From JAPKZH01 sp964537875 (GTDB taxonomy: Bacteria > Acidobacteriota > Aminicenantia > Aminicenantales > UBA4085): a DNA stretch of 59,264 nt. The DNA lies in contig CAZIDN010000016.1 in the NCBI GenBank assembly GCA_964537875.1, positions 1 to 59,264 of the forward strand, given 5' to 3'. The notes below the pieces were generated by a model, which had not been told where the DNA came from, made no database searches, and saw only the letters and a list, made by a program, of their open reading frames with translations. Both the position numbers and the translations under genes were made by a program. Positions 48,513 to 56,619 of the stretch are shown one piece after another (within the stretch, counting starts at the first letter, position 1; every line of letters begins with the position of its first letter).

Positions 48513-48794
48513 CCGCAGCTGGGAAAGGCTTCCGCAAAAGAAGTCATCGCTTCCATGACGCTCGAAGAAAAGGCGAGCCTCGCCTTGGGCATGGGGATGA
48601 GAATGGCAGCTCTCCCTTCACGTGAAACCGGCCTAGGAATTCGGCTATGGTTTGTCATACGCCAATTTTGCGTACAGCAACCTGAAATTAAGCTCAACAA
48701 AGTTCAGCAAAAAAATGACCGTTATGCTGGACGTGAAGAACGCCGGAACTATCGCCGGCCGGGAGGTTGCCCGGCTTTACCTGCCGAAAATATA
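48513..48794 (+). pseudogene. GH3 beta-glucosidase remnant (both ends kept, middle lost)
   Basis: 48534-48600 encodes EVIASMTLEEKASLALGMGM, the first helix of GH3 enzymes. 48643-48794, in another frame, encodes GYGLSYANFAYSNLKLS, then MTVMLDVKNAGTIAGREVAR and LYLPKI with a stop, the closing fibronectin-III-like domain of the same family. About 600 codons between them are gone. 48795-49013 holds no recognisable gene. Confidence 0.75.
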
Positions 48795-49013
48795 GCCGGT
48801 GGATTCGGTATAGCAGAGATCTGAAAAAATAGCCCAGCCCGATATGGAATCCGAAGTGATATTTATGCTTCTGATCAAGCTCAAGAGCTTATTTTCTGAT
48901 TCTTCAATTCGATGCGGGGATAAGCCAAGTTCATAAAACAATCCCGGAAACGTGATGAACGCGGATTTGATTGGTATATTAATGCAACTTCTAGGCGAAC
49001 CTCAGCTGTAGCG

Positions 49014-49358
49014 CTACTTTTCGGTCTCCAGGTGGAGGCGGTGAAGAAGGCGATGGGCCACAGGTGCAATCATGATCCCCATGACAACTAGGAATATGAC
49101 TCCGGAAAACAGGGCATAAAAGGAAGCAAAAAGCTTGCCTCCGGGTGTGAGCGGGATATGGATCGGCCCCATTCCCCCGAGGATCATCGAGGCGTTCAGA
49201 AGGGAATCGAGCCTGGAGAGATTTTCAAATTGATGATACCCGAAGATGCCAAGACAAAGCGAACCAACAATAGCCGCTAGGGCTATCGCAACGTGTCCGA
49301 TCAAACGGAGGATGAACCCCCGCAAAGGCAATAGAGGCGCGCTTTTATGTTCGTACAT
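49014..49358 (-). CDS. small membrane protein with channel-like two-helix layout
   Basis: A 114-residue membrane protein: helix 1 IGHVAIALAAIVGSLCLGIF (about 20-39), a segment NASMILGGMGPIHIPLTPGG, helix 2 FYALFSGVIFLVVMGIMIA (about 80-98) and a basic, His-rich tail (PVAHRLLHRLHLE). The helix-loop-helix plan and the FYALFSG entry to helix 2 resemble two-helix ion channels, but a TVGYG selectivity filter is missing, so channel function is unproven. GGAGGAACATCC precedes the ATG. It lies beyond the EF-Tu-like gene on the same strand. Confidence 0.75.
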   Translation of the reverse strand: MYEHKSAPLLPLRGFILRLIGHVAIALAAIVGSLCLGIFGYHQFENLSRLDSLLNASMILGGMGPIHIPLTPGGKLFASFYALFSGVIFLVVMGIMIAPVAHRLLHRLHLETEK

Positions 49359-49404
49359 GGATGTTCCTCCCCCTTCAAACTTTCATTATGGAAAAAGTAA
49401 AATC

Positions 49405-49665
49405 TTATCCTTCGCCCGTGATCTTGAACACCGCATCATTCGGGTGGACTTTCTGGTTCACCTTCAGGGCCACATCCTGGCCCGGCTTTGCCTCGCTCAC
49501 ATCTTGATGCTCGATTTGCAGGGAACTCACTTCTTGCTTAAAATCGGTCGAGTGGCCGAGAAAGTGGACCATGTCGCCGACGAGAAGCTTATCCGTCAGT
49601 CCCAACACGGCAACACTGATGCGGTCGAAGTAATGGGTCACTTTGCCGACGCGATTTTCAGACAT
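49405..49665 (-). CDS. EF-Tu domain II-like small protein
   Basis: An 86-residue protein consisting of one beta-barrel like domain II of translation factors: VGKVTHYFDRISVAVLGLTD, LLVGDMVHFLGHSTDFKQEV, SSLQIEHQDVSEAKPGQDVA and LKVNQKVHPNDAVFKI. Stand-alone versions are common in archaea and deep bacterial groups without known role. The D-x-V-H-F-x-G-H loop is where the full factors touch tRNA or ribosome. AAAGGAGG precedes the ATG. It is divergent from the kinase at 49829, sharing about 160 nt of regulatory DNA, and a relic copy sits before the paralogous kinase at 45147-45295. Confidence 0.82.
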   Translation of the reverse strand: MSENRVGKVTHYFDRISVAVLGLTDKLLVGDMVHFLGHSTDFKQEVSSLQIEHQDVSEAKPGQDVALKVNQKVHPNDAVFKITGEG

Positions 49666-49767
49666 GGCTGCCTCCTTTCAAGTCAAGGCGGTTGACACGT
49701 GTTACCCCAGGAGATCTCCTAAAAAGATCATCAGATCAAAGTATACCATAACTCGGGTCTGTCAAGT

Positions 49768-49796
49768 TTGACACATATCTCTTGACCTGATATCCT
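49768..49796 (+). promoter_or_regulatory. promoter of the zinc-ribbon kinase 2
   Basis: TTGACA (49768-49773), 17-nt spacer, TATCCT (49791-49796), 32 nt before the ATG at 49829. Paralogue of 45301-45329. Confidence 0.65.
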
Positions 49797-49828
49797 TTTG
49801 CCAGGCAGACATAAAGGGAATGAGGGCC

Positions 49829-52360
49829 ATGAAATGTCCCAAATGTCATTTTGACAATCCTTCGGATACGCGCTTCTGCGGCAACTGTGCGGCGCCGCTC
49901 GTTCCTGCGGCAGAAATCCCTGTCTCCCAAACGGAAACGCTGAGGACCCCCATCAAGGAATTAGCCACAGGCTCCACCTTCGCCGGCCGATATCAAGTCA
50001 TCGAAGAGCTGGGCAAAGGCGGCATGGGCAAGGTCTATAGAGTCCTCGACAAGAAGCTCAAAGAAGAAGTGGCCCTGAAACTCATCAAGCCCGAGATTGC
50101 TTCGGACAAAGAGACGATTGAAAGGTTTAGCAACGAGCTGAAGCTGGCCCGGAAGATCGGCCACCGAAATATCGGGCGGATGTATGAACTCATGGAGGAT
50201 GAGGGAACGCACTTCATCACCATGGAGTATGTCCCCGGGGAGAATCTCAAAAGCACGATCCGCAGGATCGGACAGCTCCCTATCGGAAAATCGACGGCGA
50301 TCGCCAAGCAAATATGCGAGGGATTGGAAGAAGCGCACAGGCTGGGCATTGTCCATCGGGATTTGAAGCCCAGCAACATCATCCTGGATGCAGAAGGGGA
50401 CGCCCGGATTATGGATTTCGGGATCGCCCGCTCGCTCAAGGCCAAAGGAATTACGGGAGAGGGCGTTATCATTGGAACGCCGGAGTATATGAGTCCTGAG
50501 CAGGTGGAGGGGAAAGACGTTGATCAGAGATCGGATATTTATTCAGTGGGAGTCATTCTCTATGAGATGGTGACGGGCCGGGTGCCGTTCAGCGGAGATA
50601 CGCCATTAACCGTGGCCGTGAAGCAAAAGACAGAAATCCCTCAAGACCCCGGTGAGCTCAATGCCCAGGTTCCAGAAAGCCTTTGCCGAGTGATTTTGAA
50701 ATGTCTCGAAAAAGCCAAAGAGAAACGGTATCAGAGCGCCGAAGAATTGCATTCTGAGCTGACCCGCATCGACGAAGAAATCCCAACTGCAGAACGAGCG
50801 GAACGAGCGGTTCCCCCAAAAAAGCGGCCTAAATCAAAAGAGATCGCTGCAGGAAAAGGCAAAATCAAGTGGAAGAAGATTGCTGTCTGGGGTGGCGCTG
50901 CCGTTCTCTTGGCCTTGATTATCTATGCCGGACTTAATCTATTCACCAGCCGCAAGGAAGTCATCGATTCGATCGCCGTGCTTCCGTTTGAAAACGTCAA
51001 CGCCGACCCGAATACAGATTATCTTTGTGACGGAATCACCGAGACGATCATCAATAAGCTCTCCCAGTTGTCCAACATCAGAGTTATCGCGCGCAATTCG
51101 GTCTTCACCTACAAAGGTAAAACCGTGGACCCAAAGAAGGCGGGTCAGGAGCTGGACGTAAAAGCAATTTTGTTGACCAGGCTAGTGCGAGTTGGAGATC
51201 GGCTGACGATAAGCCCGACTTTAGTCAGGACTAAGGACAACAGCCAGCTTTGGGGGGAGAGGTACAACCGAAAGTTTGATGATATATTTGCCATAGAAGA
51301 AGAAATGGCAACTTCTATCATTCAAGCGCTGCGGATGAAACTCAGCGGGGAAGAGAAGCACAAAATCGCCGTGAAGCCCATTGATAACGCGGCAGCTTAT
51401 GAGTATTACCTAAGAGCCACCTATGAGGTATCGCGCTTTACAGAGGATGGGCTTGATCGCGCCGTCCAATATCTTCAAAGCGGTATCGATATTATCGGTG
51501 ATAATGCCCTTCTTTATTCAGGTTTGGCGAGAGTCTATTACCGATACGTCGACCTTGGCTACAAACAGGAGGACTATATATCGAAGGCGGACGAATATGT
51601 GAAGAAGGCTTTAAGTCTGGATCCTGATTTCCCGAAAGCCTATTTTGTTCTAGGGTCAATCTATAGAGATTTTCGTGGGAAGCCGAAAGAGGCAATTCTC
51701 CATTACAAAAAAGCATTGGATGTGGATCCGAATGAATCAGAGGCGTTGTCTGCCCTGGGGTATTACTATGACCTGGCAGGGAAGGCTTCGGCGTCGCGTC
51801 TAGTGATTGAAAGACTCAAGCGCCTTGATCCACTCAATAAAGTGCATAATCATCGCGAAGCAGCGGCCCTTTTTTGGGATGGCCAATTCGGACCTGCTTT
51901 GGCGCAGTATGCCAAGTTGTATCAGGGGGAGCCCGAATCTTTGTATTATCAGATGGCGTACTCTAATTGCTTAATATACAACAATCAACTTCAGGAAGCT
52001 TTTTTGATTATCGATCGTATGGTGAAGGCGAATCCAAACAATATCGGTACGAAATGGGTTCTGCTGCTTGAATACGTTCTGCTGAAAGAAGAGAAGAAAG
52101 CCTATGAACTGATGACTCCTGATTTCTATAAAACGTGCAAAAGGGATCCTATCTATTCATATTCGCTTGCCCGCGCCTTCGCCGTGCTTGACAAAAGAAA
52201 AGAGGCTTTGGATTGGCTGGAAAATGCGGTCGATCGCGGCTTCATCAATTACCCCTTCCTTGCCGAGAAAGATCCCTTCCTCAAAAACATCCGCGGCGAG
52301 GAGCGCTTCAAGAAGCTCATGGAGCGTGTCAAATACGAGTGGGAGCATTTTGAGGTGTGA
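49829..52360 (+). CDS. Ser/Thr kinase with zinc ribbon, TolB-like domain and TPRs
   Basis: An 843-residue paralogue of the kinase at 45362. Zinc ribbon CPKCHFDN and FCGNCAAPL (3-25), kinase domain (about 52-320) with GKGGMGKVYRVLD, HRDLKPSNII, DFGIARS and GTPEYMSPEQ, membrane helix AVWGGAAVLLALIIYAGLNL (about 352-371), then a TolB/FlgO-like domain (IAVLPFENVNADPNTDYLCD, NIRVIARNSVFTYKG, GERYNRKFDDIFAIEEEMA) and TPRs to the end (KYEWEHFEV). The first 330 residues are close to the paralogue, while the outer parts differ, so the two share inner signalling but sense different things. The start is at MKCPKCHFDN. A tail like its last 15 residues recurs twice downstream as relics. Confidence 0.93.
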   Translation: MKCPKCHFDNPSDTRFCGNCAAPLVPAAEIPVSQTETLRTPIKELATGSTFAGRYQVIEELGKGGMGKVYRVLDKKLKEEVALKLIKPEIASDKETIERFSNELKLARKIGHRNIGRMYELMEDEGTHFITMEYVPGENLKSTIRRIGQLPIGKSTAIAKQICEGLEEAHRLGIVHRDLKPSNIILDAEGDARIMDFGIARSLKAKGITGEGVIIGTPEYMSPEQVEGKDVDQRSDIYSVGVILYEMVTGRVPFSGDTPLTVAVKQKTEIPQDPGELNAQVPESLCRVILKCLEKAKEKRYQSAEELHSELTRIDEEIPTAERAERAVPPKKRPKSKEIAAGKGKIKWKKIAVWGGAAVLLALIIYAGLNLFTSRKEVIDSIAVLPFENVNADPNTDYLCDGITETIINKLSQLSNIRVIARNSVFTYKGKTVDPKKAGQELDVKAILLTRLVRVGDRLTISPTLVRTKDNSQLWGERYNRKFDDIFAIEEEMATSIIQALRMKLSGEEKHKIAVKPIDNAAAYEYYLRATYEVSRFTEDGLDRAVQYLQSGIDIIGDNALLYSGLARVYYRYVDLGYKQEDYISKADEYVKKALSLDPDFPKAYFVLGSIYRDFRGKPKEAILHYKKALDVDPNESEALSALGYYYDLAGKASASRLVIERLKRLDPLNKVHNHREAAALFWDGQFGPALAQYAKLYQGEPESLYYQMAYSNCLIYNNQLQEAFLIIDRMVKANPNNIGTKWVLLLEYVLLKEEKKAYELMTPDFYKTCKRDPIYSYSLARAFAVLDKRKEALDWLENAVDRGFINYPFLAEKDPFLKNIRGEERFKKLMERVKYEWEHFEV

Positions 52361-52420
52361 TGTCCAGTCCGCCACCTGATTTACGCCGTCAACTATGATA
52401 GAATTAAGTCATCAAGAAGC

Positions 52421-52675
52421 ATGAAAAAGAGAGGCTTTTTACTGCTCAAAGAAGCGGACGAGAACAAAGAGATTGAATTTGAACTGGCCTATCTTGCCTC
52501 CCTGACCGTCGCCCAGCGGTTTTCTTTGGTGAAGAAGAAGAATCGGGAAATCAAAAAATTATTGGCTCAGCTCGTATCAGCGGCAGGCCGCGCTTCCAAA
52601 CGCTCGTGGACCGAGCGCGCGAGAAAGAGCGCGCCTTCGAGGTTTAAGCGAGCCAAAAATTTTCTGGAAGGTTGA
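52421..52675 (+). CDS. small basic protein, unrecognised
   Basis: 84 codons. The first 48 look like a real domain (GFLLLKEADENKEIEFELAY, LASLTVAQRFSLVKKKNREI), a helical, charged module of the kind found beside nucleotidyltransferase toxins. The remainder (SAAGRASKRSWTERARKSAP) is Arg/Ser/Ala-rich and may be read in a shifted frame. There is no strong ribosome-binding site, although TATGAT lies about 25 nt upstream. It ends 2 nt before the palindromic promoter of the DUF4143 gene. It could be a decayed antitoxin-like gene. Confidence 0.45.
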   Translation: MKKRGFLLLKEADENKEIEFELAYLASLTVAQRFSLVKKKNREIKKLLAQLVSAAGRASKRSWTERARKSAPSRFKRAKNFLEG

Positions 52676-52677
52676 TG

Positions 52678-52716
52678 ACCTTGAAAATTCGGTTGACTTG
52701 ACCGAATTTTCAAGGT
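52678..52716. promoter_or_regulatory. perfect 16+16 palindrome in the promoter of DUF4143 ATPase no. 2
   Basis: ACCTTGAAAATTCGGT (52678-52693), 7 nt, then its exact complement ACCGAATTTTCAAGGT (52701-52716). TTGACT in the centre (52693-52698) can act as -35 with TAAGCT 17 nt on, ending 6 nt before the ATG at 52728. No ribosome-binding site, so probably leaderless. A strong operator candidate. Confidence 0.7.
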
Positions 52717-52727
52717 AAGCTACGGCC

Positions 52728-53885
52728 ATGATAGACCGTCCGAGAGAAATTGAGACTCTCCGGGGGCTCATCGCCCGGAATCCCGTCGTCGGCATCATCG
52801 GCGCACGACAGGTCGGGAAGACCACCCTGGCCCGCTCGTTTGTGGCCCAAAGGCGGGGGCCTGCTCATTATTTCGACCTCGAGAATCCCGAAGATGAAGC
52901 ACGGCTCGGCGATCCGATGCTCGCTCTCAAAGAGCTTAAGGGCCTCGTCGTGATCGACGAAATCCAGCGGTTGCCGGGCCTCTTTCCGGTGCTGAGAGTG
53001 CTGGTCGATAGACCCCGCCCCACCGCCAGGTTTCTCGTTTTGGGAAGCGCCTCGCCCGAGTTGCTTCGTCAGGGGTCCGAAACGCTCGCCGGCCGGATCA
53101 TCTACCATGAACTGAAAAGCCTAGCCCTGGATGAGGTCGGCGTTATGAATCATGCGCGCTTATGGTTGAGAGGAGGATTTCCAAGGGCTTATCTGGCTCG
53201 AACGACCGCGGCGAGCGATGAATGGCGCCGTGGCTTTATTCGGACATTCCTGGAAAGAGATCTGCCTCAGCTCGGCATCACCATCCGGTCGACGACGCTG
53301 CGCCGGTTTTGGACGATGCTGGCCCATTATCATGGCCAGATCTGGAATTCCTCGGAATTTGCCCGCTCATTCGGCATCGCCGATACGACCGTGCGGAACT
53401 ATCTCGATATGCTCACTTCGGCGCTGGTTGTCACCCAGCTTCAGCCATGGCACGAGAATATCAGCAAGCGGCAGATCAAGTCGCCGAAGCTCTATCTTGC
53501 GGATAGCGGGATTCTCCACGCCCTCCTTAATATCATCCACATGTGGGACCTTGAAAAGCATCCGAAACTCGGAGCGTCGTGGGAGGGTTTCGTTATCAGC
53601 CAGGTGATCCGGCAGCTTGGGGCGAGGTCTGAAGAATGCTATTTTTGGGGTACGCATGCCGGAAGCGAACTGGATCTTTTAGTCGTTAGCGGTCGATTGC
53701 GGCTGGGATTCGAAGTCAAGAGGAGCAGCTCGCCACGCCTTACTCCGTCGATGAGAAACGCTTTGAAAGATTTAAAATTGAGGAGTCTGGACGTGATCCA
53801 TGCGGGAGAACGAACGTTCGGTTTAGCCGAGAAAATCCGGGCTGTGGCCTTCCCGAGGTTGCTCGAGGATATAAAGCCGATATGA
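52728..53885 (+). CDS. AAA ATPase with DUF4143 nuclease-like domain, no. 2
   Basis: A 385-residue protein of the same family as 34463 and 55339 but not closely related to either. Walker A: IGARQVGKTTLARSF (about 23-37). Walker B: LVVIDEIQRLPGL (about 73-85). Then FLVLGSASPELLRQ, winged-helix part ARSFGIADTTVRNYLDML (about 216-233), and the PD-(D/E)xK-like end with Asp in GSELDLLVV and Glu-Val-Lys in LGFEVKRS. Cell function unknown. The start at 52728 is set by the palindromic promoter directly upstream. It sits between an intact kinase end and a kinase-tail relic, as if it had inserted there. Confidence 0.9.
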   Translation: MIDRPREIETLRGLIARNPVVGIIGARQVGKTTLARSFVAQRRGPAHYFDLENPEDEARLGDPMLALKELKGLVVIDEIQRLPGLFPVLRVLVDRPRPTARFLVLGSASPELLRQGSETLAGRIIYHELKSLALDEVGVMNHARLWLRGGFPRAYLARTTAASDEWRRGFIRTFLERDLPQLGITIRSTTLRRFWTMLAHYHGQIWNSSEFARSFGIADTTVRNYLDMLTSALVVTQLQPWHENISKRQIKSPKLYLADSGILHALLNIIHMWDLEKHPKLGASWEGFVISQVIRQLGARSEECYFWGTHAGSELDLLVVSGRLRLGFEVKRSSSPRLTPSMRNALKDLKLRSLDVIHAGERTFGLAEKIRAVAFPRLLEDIKPI

Positions 53886-53886
53886 C

Positions 53887-53937
53887 AATAAGTTCATGAA
53901 ACGCGCGATGTACGAATGGGAGCATTTTGAGGAATAG
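53887..53937 (+). pseudogene. kinase-tail relic 1
   Basis: Encodes NKFMKRAMYEWEHFEE and a stop, matching the last residues of the kinase at 49829 (KKLMERVKYEWEHFEV). No other kinase sequence precedes it, only the DUF4143 gene. Confidence 0.65.
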
Positions 53938-53982
53938 CAACAGCTCAACTCATCAAATCAATTGCCCAAATTCGACCGCTGG

Positions 53983-54246
53983 TCACCGAAAGGGGGACCA
54001 GATTATGGGCGAATTTTTAAAGACGGCGGTTTTTTCTCTGTCGATCCCGAGCACAAGACACCAGTAATTAACCGCCTTTTTGCTGAGATTCCGGTTTTTC
54101 AACAGAACATCCCGAAATTTTTCCCGTCCATATTTCTCTTGGACTTCTTCGATGTAATCGAACCCGCCAAAATTTATGGCTCTTTCGATCTCGATCTCCG
54201 GTGTAATATTCCGCTCAAGTCTATCCCAAAAGAGCTCTTTCCTCAC
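53983..54246 (-). CDS. antitoxin-like small protein of the AbiE-type pair (DUF6922-like)
   Basis: 87 residues from a GTG at 54246 that overlaps the toxin stop by 4 nt (GTGA), with GAGG 8 nt upstream inside the toxin gene. The pattern RKELFWDRLERNITPEIEIE, then EKYGREKFRDVLLKNRNLSK and KAVNYWCLVLGI is the DUF6922 style: a short helical protein found with AbiEii-type nucleotidyltransferases, where it likely neutralises the enzyme. An upstream ATG at 54285 is in frame but would create a longer overlap. Confidence 0.7.
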   Translation of the reverse strand: MRKELFWDRLERNITPEIEIERAINFGGFDYIEEVQEKYGREKFRDVLLKNRNLSKKAVNYWCLVLGIDREKTAVFKNSPIIWSPFR

Positions 54247-54911
54247 AGGCAAAACCTCACAAAAAAATCTTTGATCTCTTTCCATTCTTTTTCGGAAATA
54301 CTCCGAATGCCCCCTAATTCATCAACGAGCATGATGGCCTCGAGCTCCTGTTCTGCATCGTCATAATAGGCCGAGGCCGTCTTTAAATGATAATTATATC
54401 TGTCGTCGACGTCATACTTGCGCTGGACAAGAAGGGATAAGTCACCAAATGAATGACCGGTTTTTTTTAGCAAATAGAAAAGGTCAACGAAATCTTTGGC
54501 CGAGCCTCTCTGGACTAGGGCCAGGGCTTTCATCGCTTCGATATCATCAAGTGAGGCCATAGAGGCGAAAATTCCGGGTCTCATTTCGTAAGCAGTCAGG
54601 GGAGACAAGAACCGATAGGGCAAATAAAACAGAGAAAATTTCAGCTTTTCTGAGGAGAGGAAGAGAATCAGAGTTTCTTTTTCCATAAGCTCCAAATCGA
54701 CCTCTTCAAACTCCTCTCTGAATTTGAATAAAAGCGTTTCAGAACTGAATGGCTTGTTAGAGAAAAAATCGAGGTCCACGGAGAGGCGATGATGAAGGCG
54801 GAAGTAAAGAGCCGTGCCCCCGGCCAAATAGCTGTCGTCCGGCAGGATCGCGGCTTTCATTAATTTGGCCAGAACATTCTCAAGAAGGTGTGCCTTCTGC
54901 CCTGCGCTCAT
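54243..54911 (-). CDS. AbiEii/AbiGii-type nucleotidyltransferase toxin
   Basis: A 222-residue nucleotidyltransferase. The signature GGTALYFRLHHR (about 31-42) is followed by LSVDLDFFS with the metal-binding Asp pair (DLD, about 46-48), and by ASLDDIEAMKALALVQRGSAKD with the conserved Lys and DFVDLFYLLKK. AbiEii toxins add nucleotides to tRNA or other targets and give phage abortive infection or growth arrest. Usually the antitoxin gene comes first, but here the small partner follows with a GTGA overlap, as in the DUF6922-linked branch. A perfect palindrome TTCGAGTCGAA lies 20 nt upstream. Confidence 0.85.
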   Translation of the reverse strand: MSAGQKAHLLENVLAKLMKAAILPDDSYLAGGTALYFRLHHRLSVDLDFFSNKPFSSETLLFKFREEFEEVDLELMEKETLILFLSSEKLKFSLFYLPYRFLSPLTAYEMRPGIFASMASLDDIEAMKALALVQRGSAKDFVDLFYLLKKTGHSFGDLSLLVQRKYDVDDRYNYHLKTASAYYDDAEQELEAIMLVDELGGIRSISEKEWKEIKDFFVRFCL

Positions 54912-54930
54912 GTTGATATTTTACCATGAA

Positions 54931-54941
54931 TTCGAGTCGAA
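54931..54941. promoter_or_regulatory. 11-nt palindrome upstream of the AbiEii-like gene
   Basis: TTCGAGTCGAA, between a TTGATT-like -35 and a TAAAAT-like -10 (leftward strand), with the -10 only about 6 nt from the ATG at 54911. A candidate autoregulatory site. Confidence 0.4.
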
Positions 54942-55279
54942 CTATATAATCAACAAACCAGGCTAAAGTTCTTATTTTGATTTTTTATGCGGCTTTCCAC
55001 AGCTTTCGGCTTTCAAATTTGCGAGCCAATTCAAGGAGAAGGCTCGTATTTAAATTCTCAGTATTTTGGGGCCTCAGATCCTTCAAAATTTATTCATGCG
55101 TTTGACACATTTTTTTACCTGATATTCTTTCGCCAGAAGGGTCTGCAAAGCGGAAGATAAACGTCGATTCTCTATGCTGCGCTGCGGCACGGCTTGTTGC
55201 ATCCTTCTGTTTCGGGTATCATAGGCTCAATGAATAGAAAAATGTGGGTAAAGATATCGAAATTCTCATAATTTTTCGC
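54942..55279. other. gene-free stretch with an orphan kinase-type promoter
   Basis: No gene seen. At 55102-55128, TTGACACATTTTTTTACCTG followed by ATATTCTTTCGCCAG copies the promoters of the two zinc-ribbon kinases (spacer shortened to 15 nt), but no kinase follows. It looks like what is left of a third kinase copy. Confidence 0.5.
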
Positions 55280-55333
55280 TTGACATTCGCAATTATCCCT
55301 GCTATTTAATATATATATAGAATTTCAGCAGGG
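55280..55333 (+). promoter_or_regulatory. promoter of DUF4143 ATPase no. 3 with inverted repeat
   Basis: TTGACA (55280-55285), 17-nt spacer, TATTTA (55303-55308). CCCTGCT (55297-55303) and AGCAGGG (55327-55333) form an inverted repeat, the right arm also being the ribosome-binding site. Confidence 0.55.
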
Positions 55334-55338
55334 TTATT

Positions 55339-56559
55339 ATGTATGTCGAGAGGGATCTGGCGAGCAAAATCAAACACTACTTGTCTGCTCCGGAAATTAT
55401 CGCTGTCGTCGGCGCCAGGCAGGCCGGAAAAACCACCCTGCTCAAGCATCTTCAAGCGGGCATCCAGGATTCGTCTTTTCTGACTTTTGAGGACATCGAA
55501 ATACGAGAGCTCTTCGACCTCGATATCAAATCGTTCATCGAGCTCTACGTCAAGCCCGCCCGGGTCATCTTCATTGACGAATTCCAATATTCTAAAAGGG
55601 GGGGGCCGGGCTTGAAGTTCATCTACGACACGGTGCCCGATCGGAAATTGATCATATCTAGATCCTCCTCACTCGACTTGACCATCAAAGCCGTCAAACA
55701 TTTGACGGGTCGGATTCTCTCGTTCACCCTCTATCCATTTTCCTTTCGGGAAGTTCTCCGATCTAAAGATGAGCGTCTGTCCAAACTTTTTGAAAGAACC
55801 TTAGAGTTCGGGCCCATCGAACCGCCGCTCCTCCAACGCCTCCAAAAATATTTCCAGGAATTTGTCGTTTATGGAGGTTATCCGCGAGTCGCCACAGCCC
55901 AAAACGAGGAGGAAAAAAGGGAAATCCTCAGAAATATTTTCCAGGTCTATCTCTTGAGGGATGTGAAGGACATCCTCGGGCTCGTCGATGATTATAAGAT
56001 CCTCAGCCTCGTCAAGGCCCTCGCGCTCCAAGCAGGCCAAGCCATATCCTATGATGAGCTCGGCAACTTGACCCAGCAGAATACTTCCGCAGTCAAGAGA
56101 CAGATCAACTTTTTGGAAAAGACTTATATCGCCTCCCTTCTGCGCCCTTACTTCCGGAACAAAAGAACAGAAATCGTCAAGAACCCCAAGGTTTATTTCT
56201 TGGATACGGGTCTTCGTAATGCGGTGATCAAAGATTTCAAGCCCGTCAACGAAAGGCAGGACAAAGGGGCCCTCTACGAGAATTGTATTTTTTCAGAGCT
56301 GATGAAAAAGGACCGGCTGGTGAAATATTGGCGCACCAAATCCAAAGCCGAAGTTGATTTTGTCGTTGACGATCAAATTCCTTTGGAAGTCAAGTCGGGC
56401 TTAGCCAAGCCGATCGTCGGCAAATCGCTCTATAGCTTTATGGCAAAGTATCAGCCCGAGAGAGCTTTCATCCTGAACGAATCTTTGTTTGAAGATCTTC
56501 GTATCGGGAAAAGCATGGTTCACTGGCGATATCTTTTTGCAGGATTGATTTTTGAATGA
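55339..56559 (+). CDS. AAA ATPase with DUF4143 nuclease-like domain, no. 3
   Basis: A 406-residue member of the same family. Walker A: VVGARQAGKTTLLKHL (about 23-38). Walker B: VIFIDEFQYSKRGG (about 75-88). A middle helical part has VYGGYPRVATAQNEEEKR, the winged helix is ELGNLTQQNTSAVKRQINFL (about 238-257), and the PD-(D/E)xK-like end has Asp in KAEVDFVVDDQ and Glu-Val-Lys in PLEVKSG. In sensor 1 position it reads LIISRSSSLDL where GSS is typical. AGCAGGG 5 nt before the ATG serves as ribosome-binding site. It is followed 60 nt later by a kinase gene. Confidence 0.9.
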   Translation: MYVERDLASKIKHYLSAPEIIAVVGARQAGKTTLLKHLQAGIQDSSFLTFEDIEIRELFDLDIKSFIELYVKPARVIFIDEFQYSKRGGPGLKFIYDTVPDRKLIISRSSSLDLTIKAVKHLTGRILSFTLYPFSFREVLRSKDERLSKLFERTLEFGPIEPPLLQRLQKYFQEFVVYGGYPRVATAQNEEEKREILRNIFQVYLLRDVKDILGLVDDYKILSLVKALALQAGQAISYDELGNLTQQNTSAVKRQINFLEKTYIASLLRPYFRNKRTEIVKNPKVYFLDTGLRNAVIKDFKPVNERQDKGALYENCIFSELMKKDRLVKYWRTKSKAEVDFVVDDQIPLEVKSGLAKPIVGKSLYSFMAKYQPERAFILNESLFEDLRIGKSMVHWRYLFAGLIFE

Positions 56560-56619
56560 GCGGGGATGAGAAATTTGGGAAAGGATGGCAGAAGAACTGA
56601 CAGAGGTTGAGTTTTTGAG

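Noticed and set aside
49014..49358. Small membrane protein as a true potassium channel
   Set aside because: The helix layout fits but no TVGYG-like selectivity filter is present, so only a channel-like description was kept.
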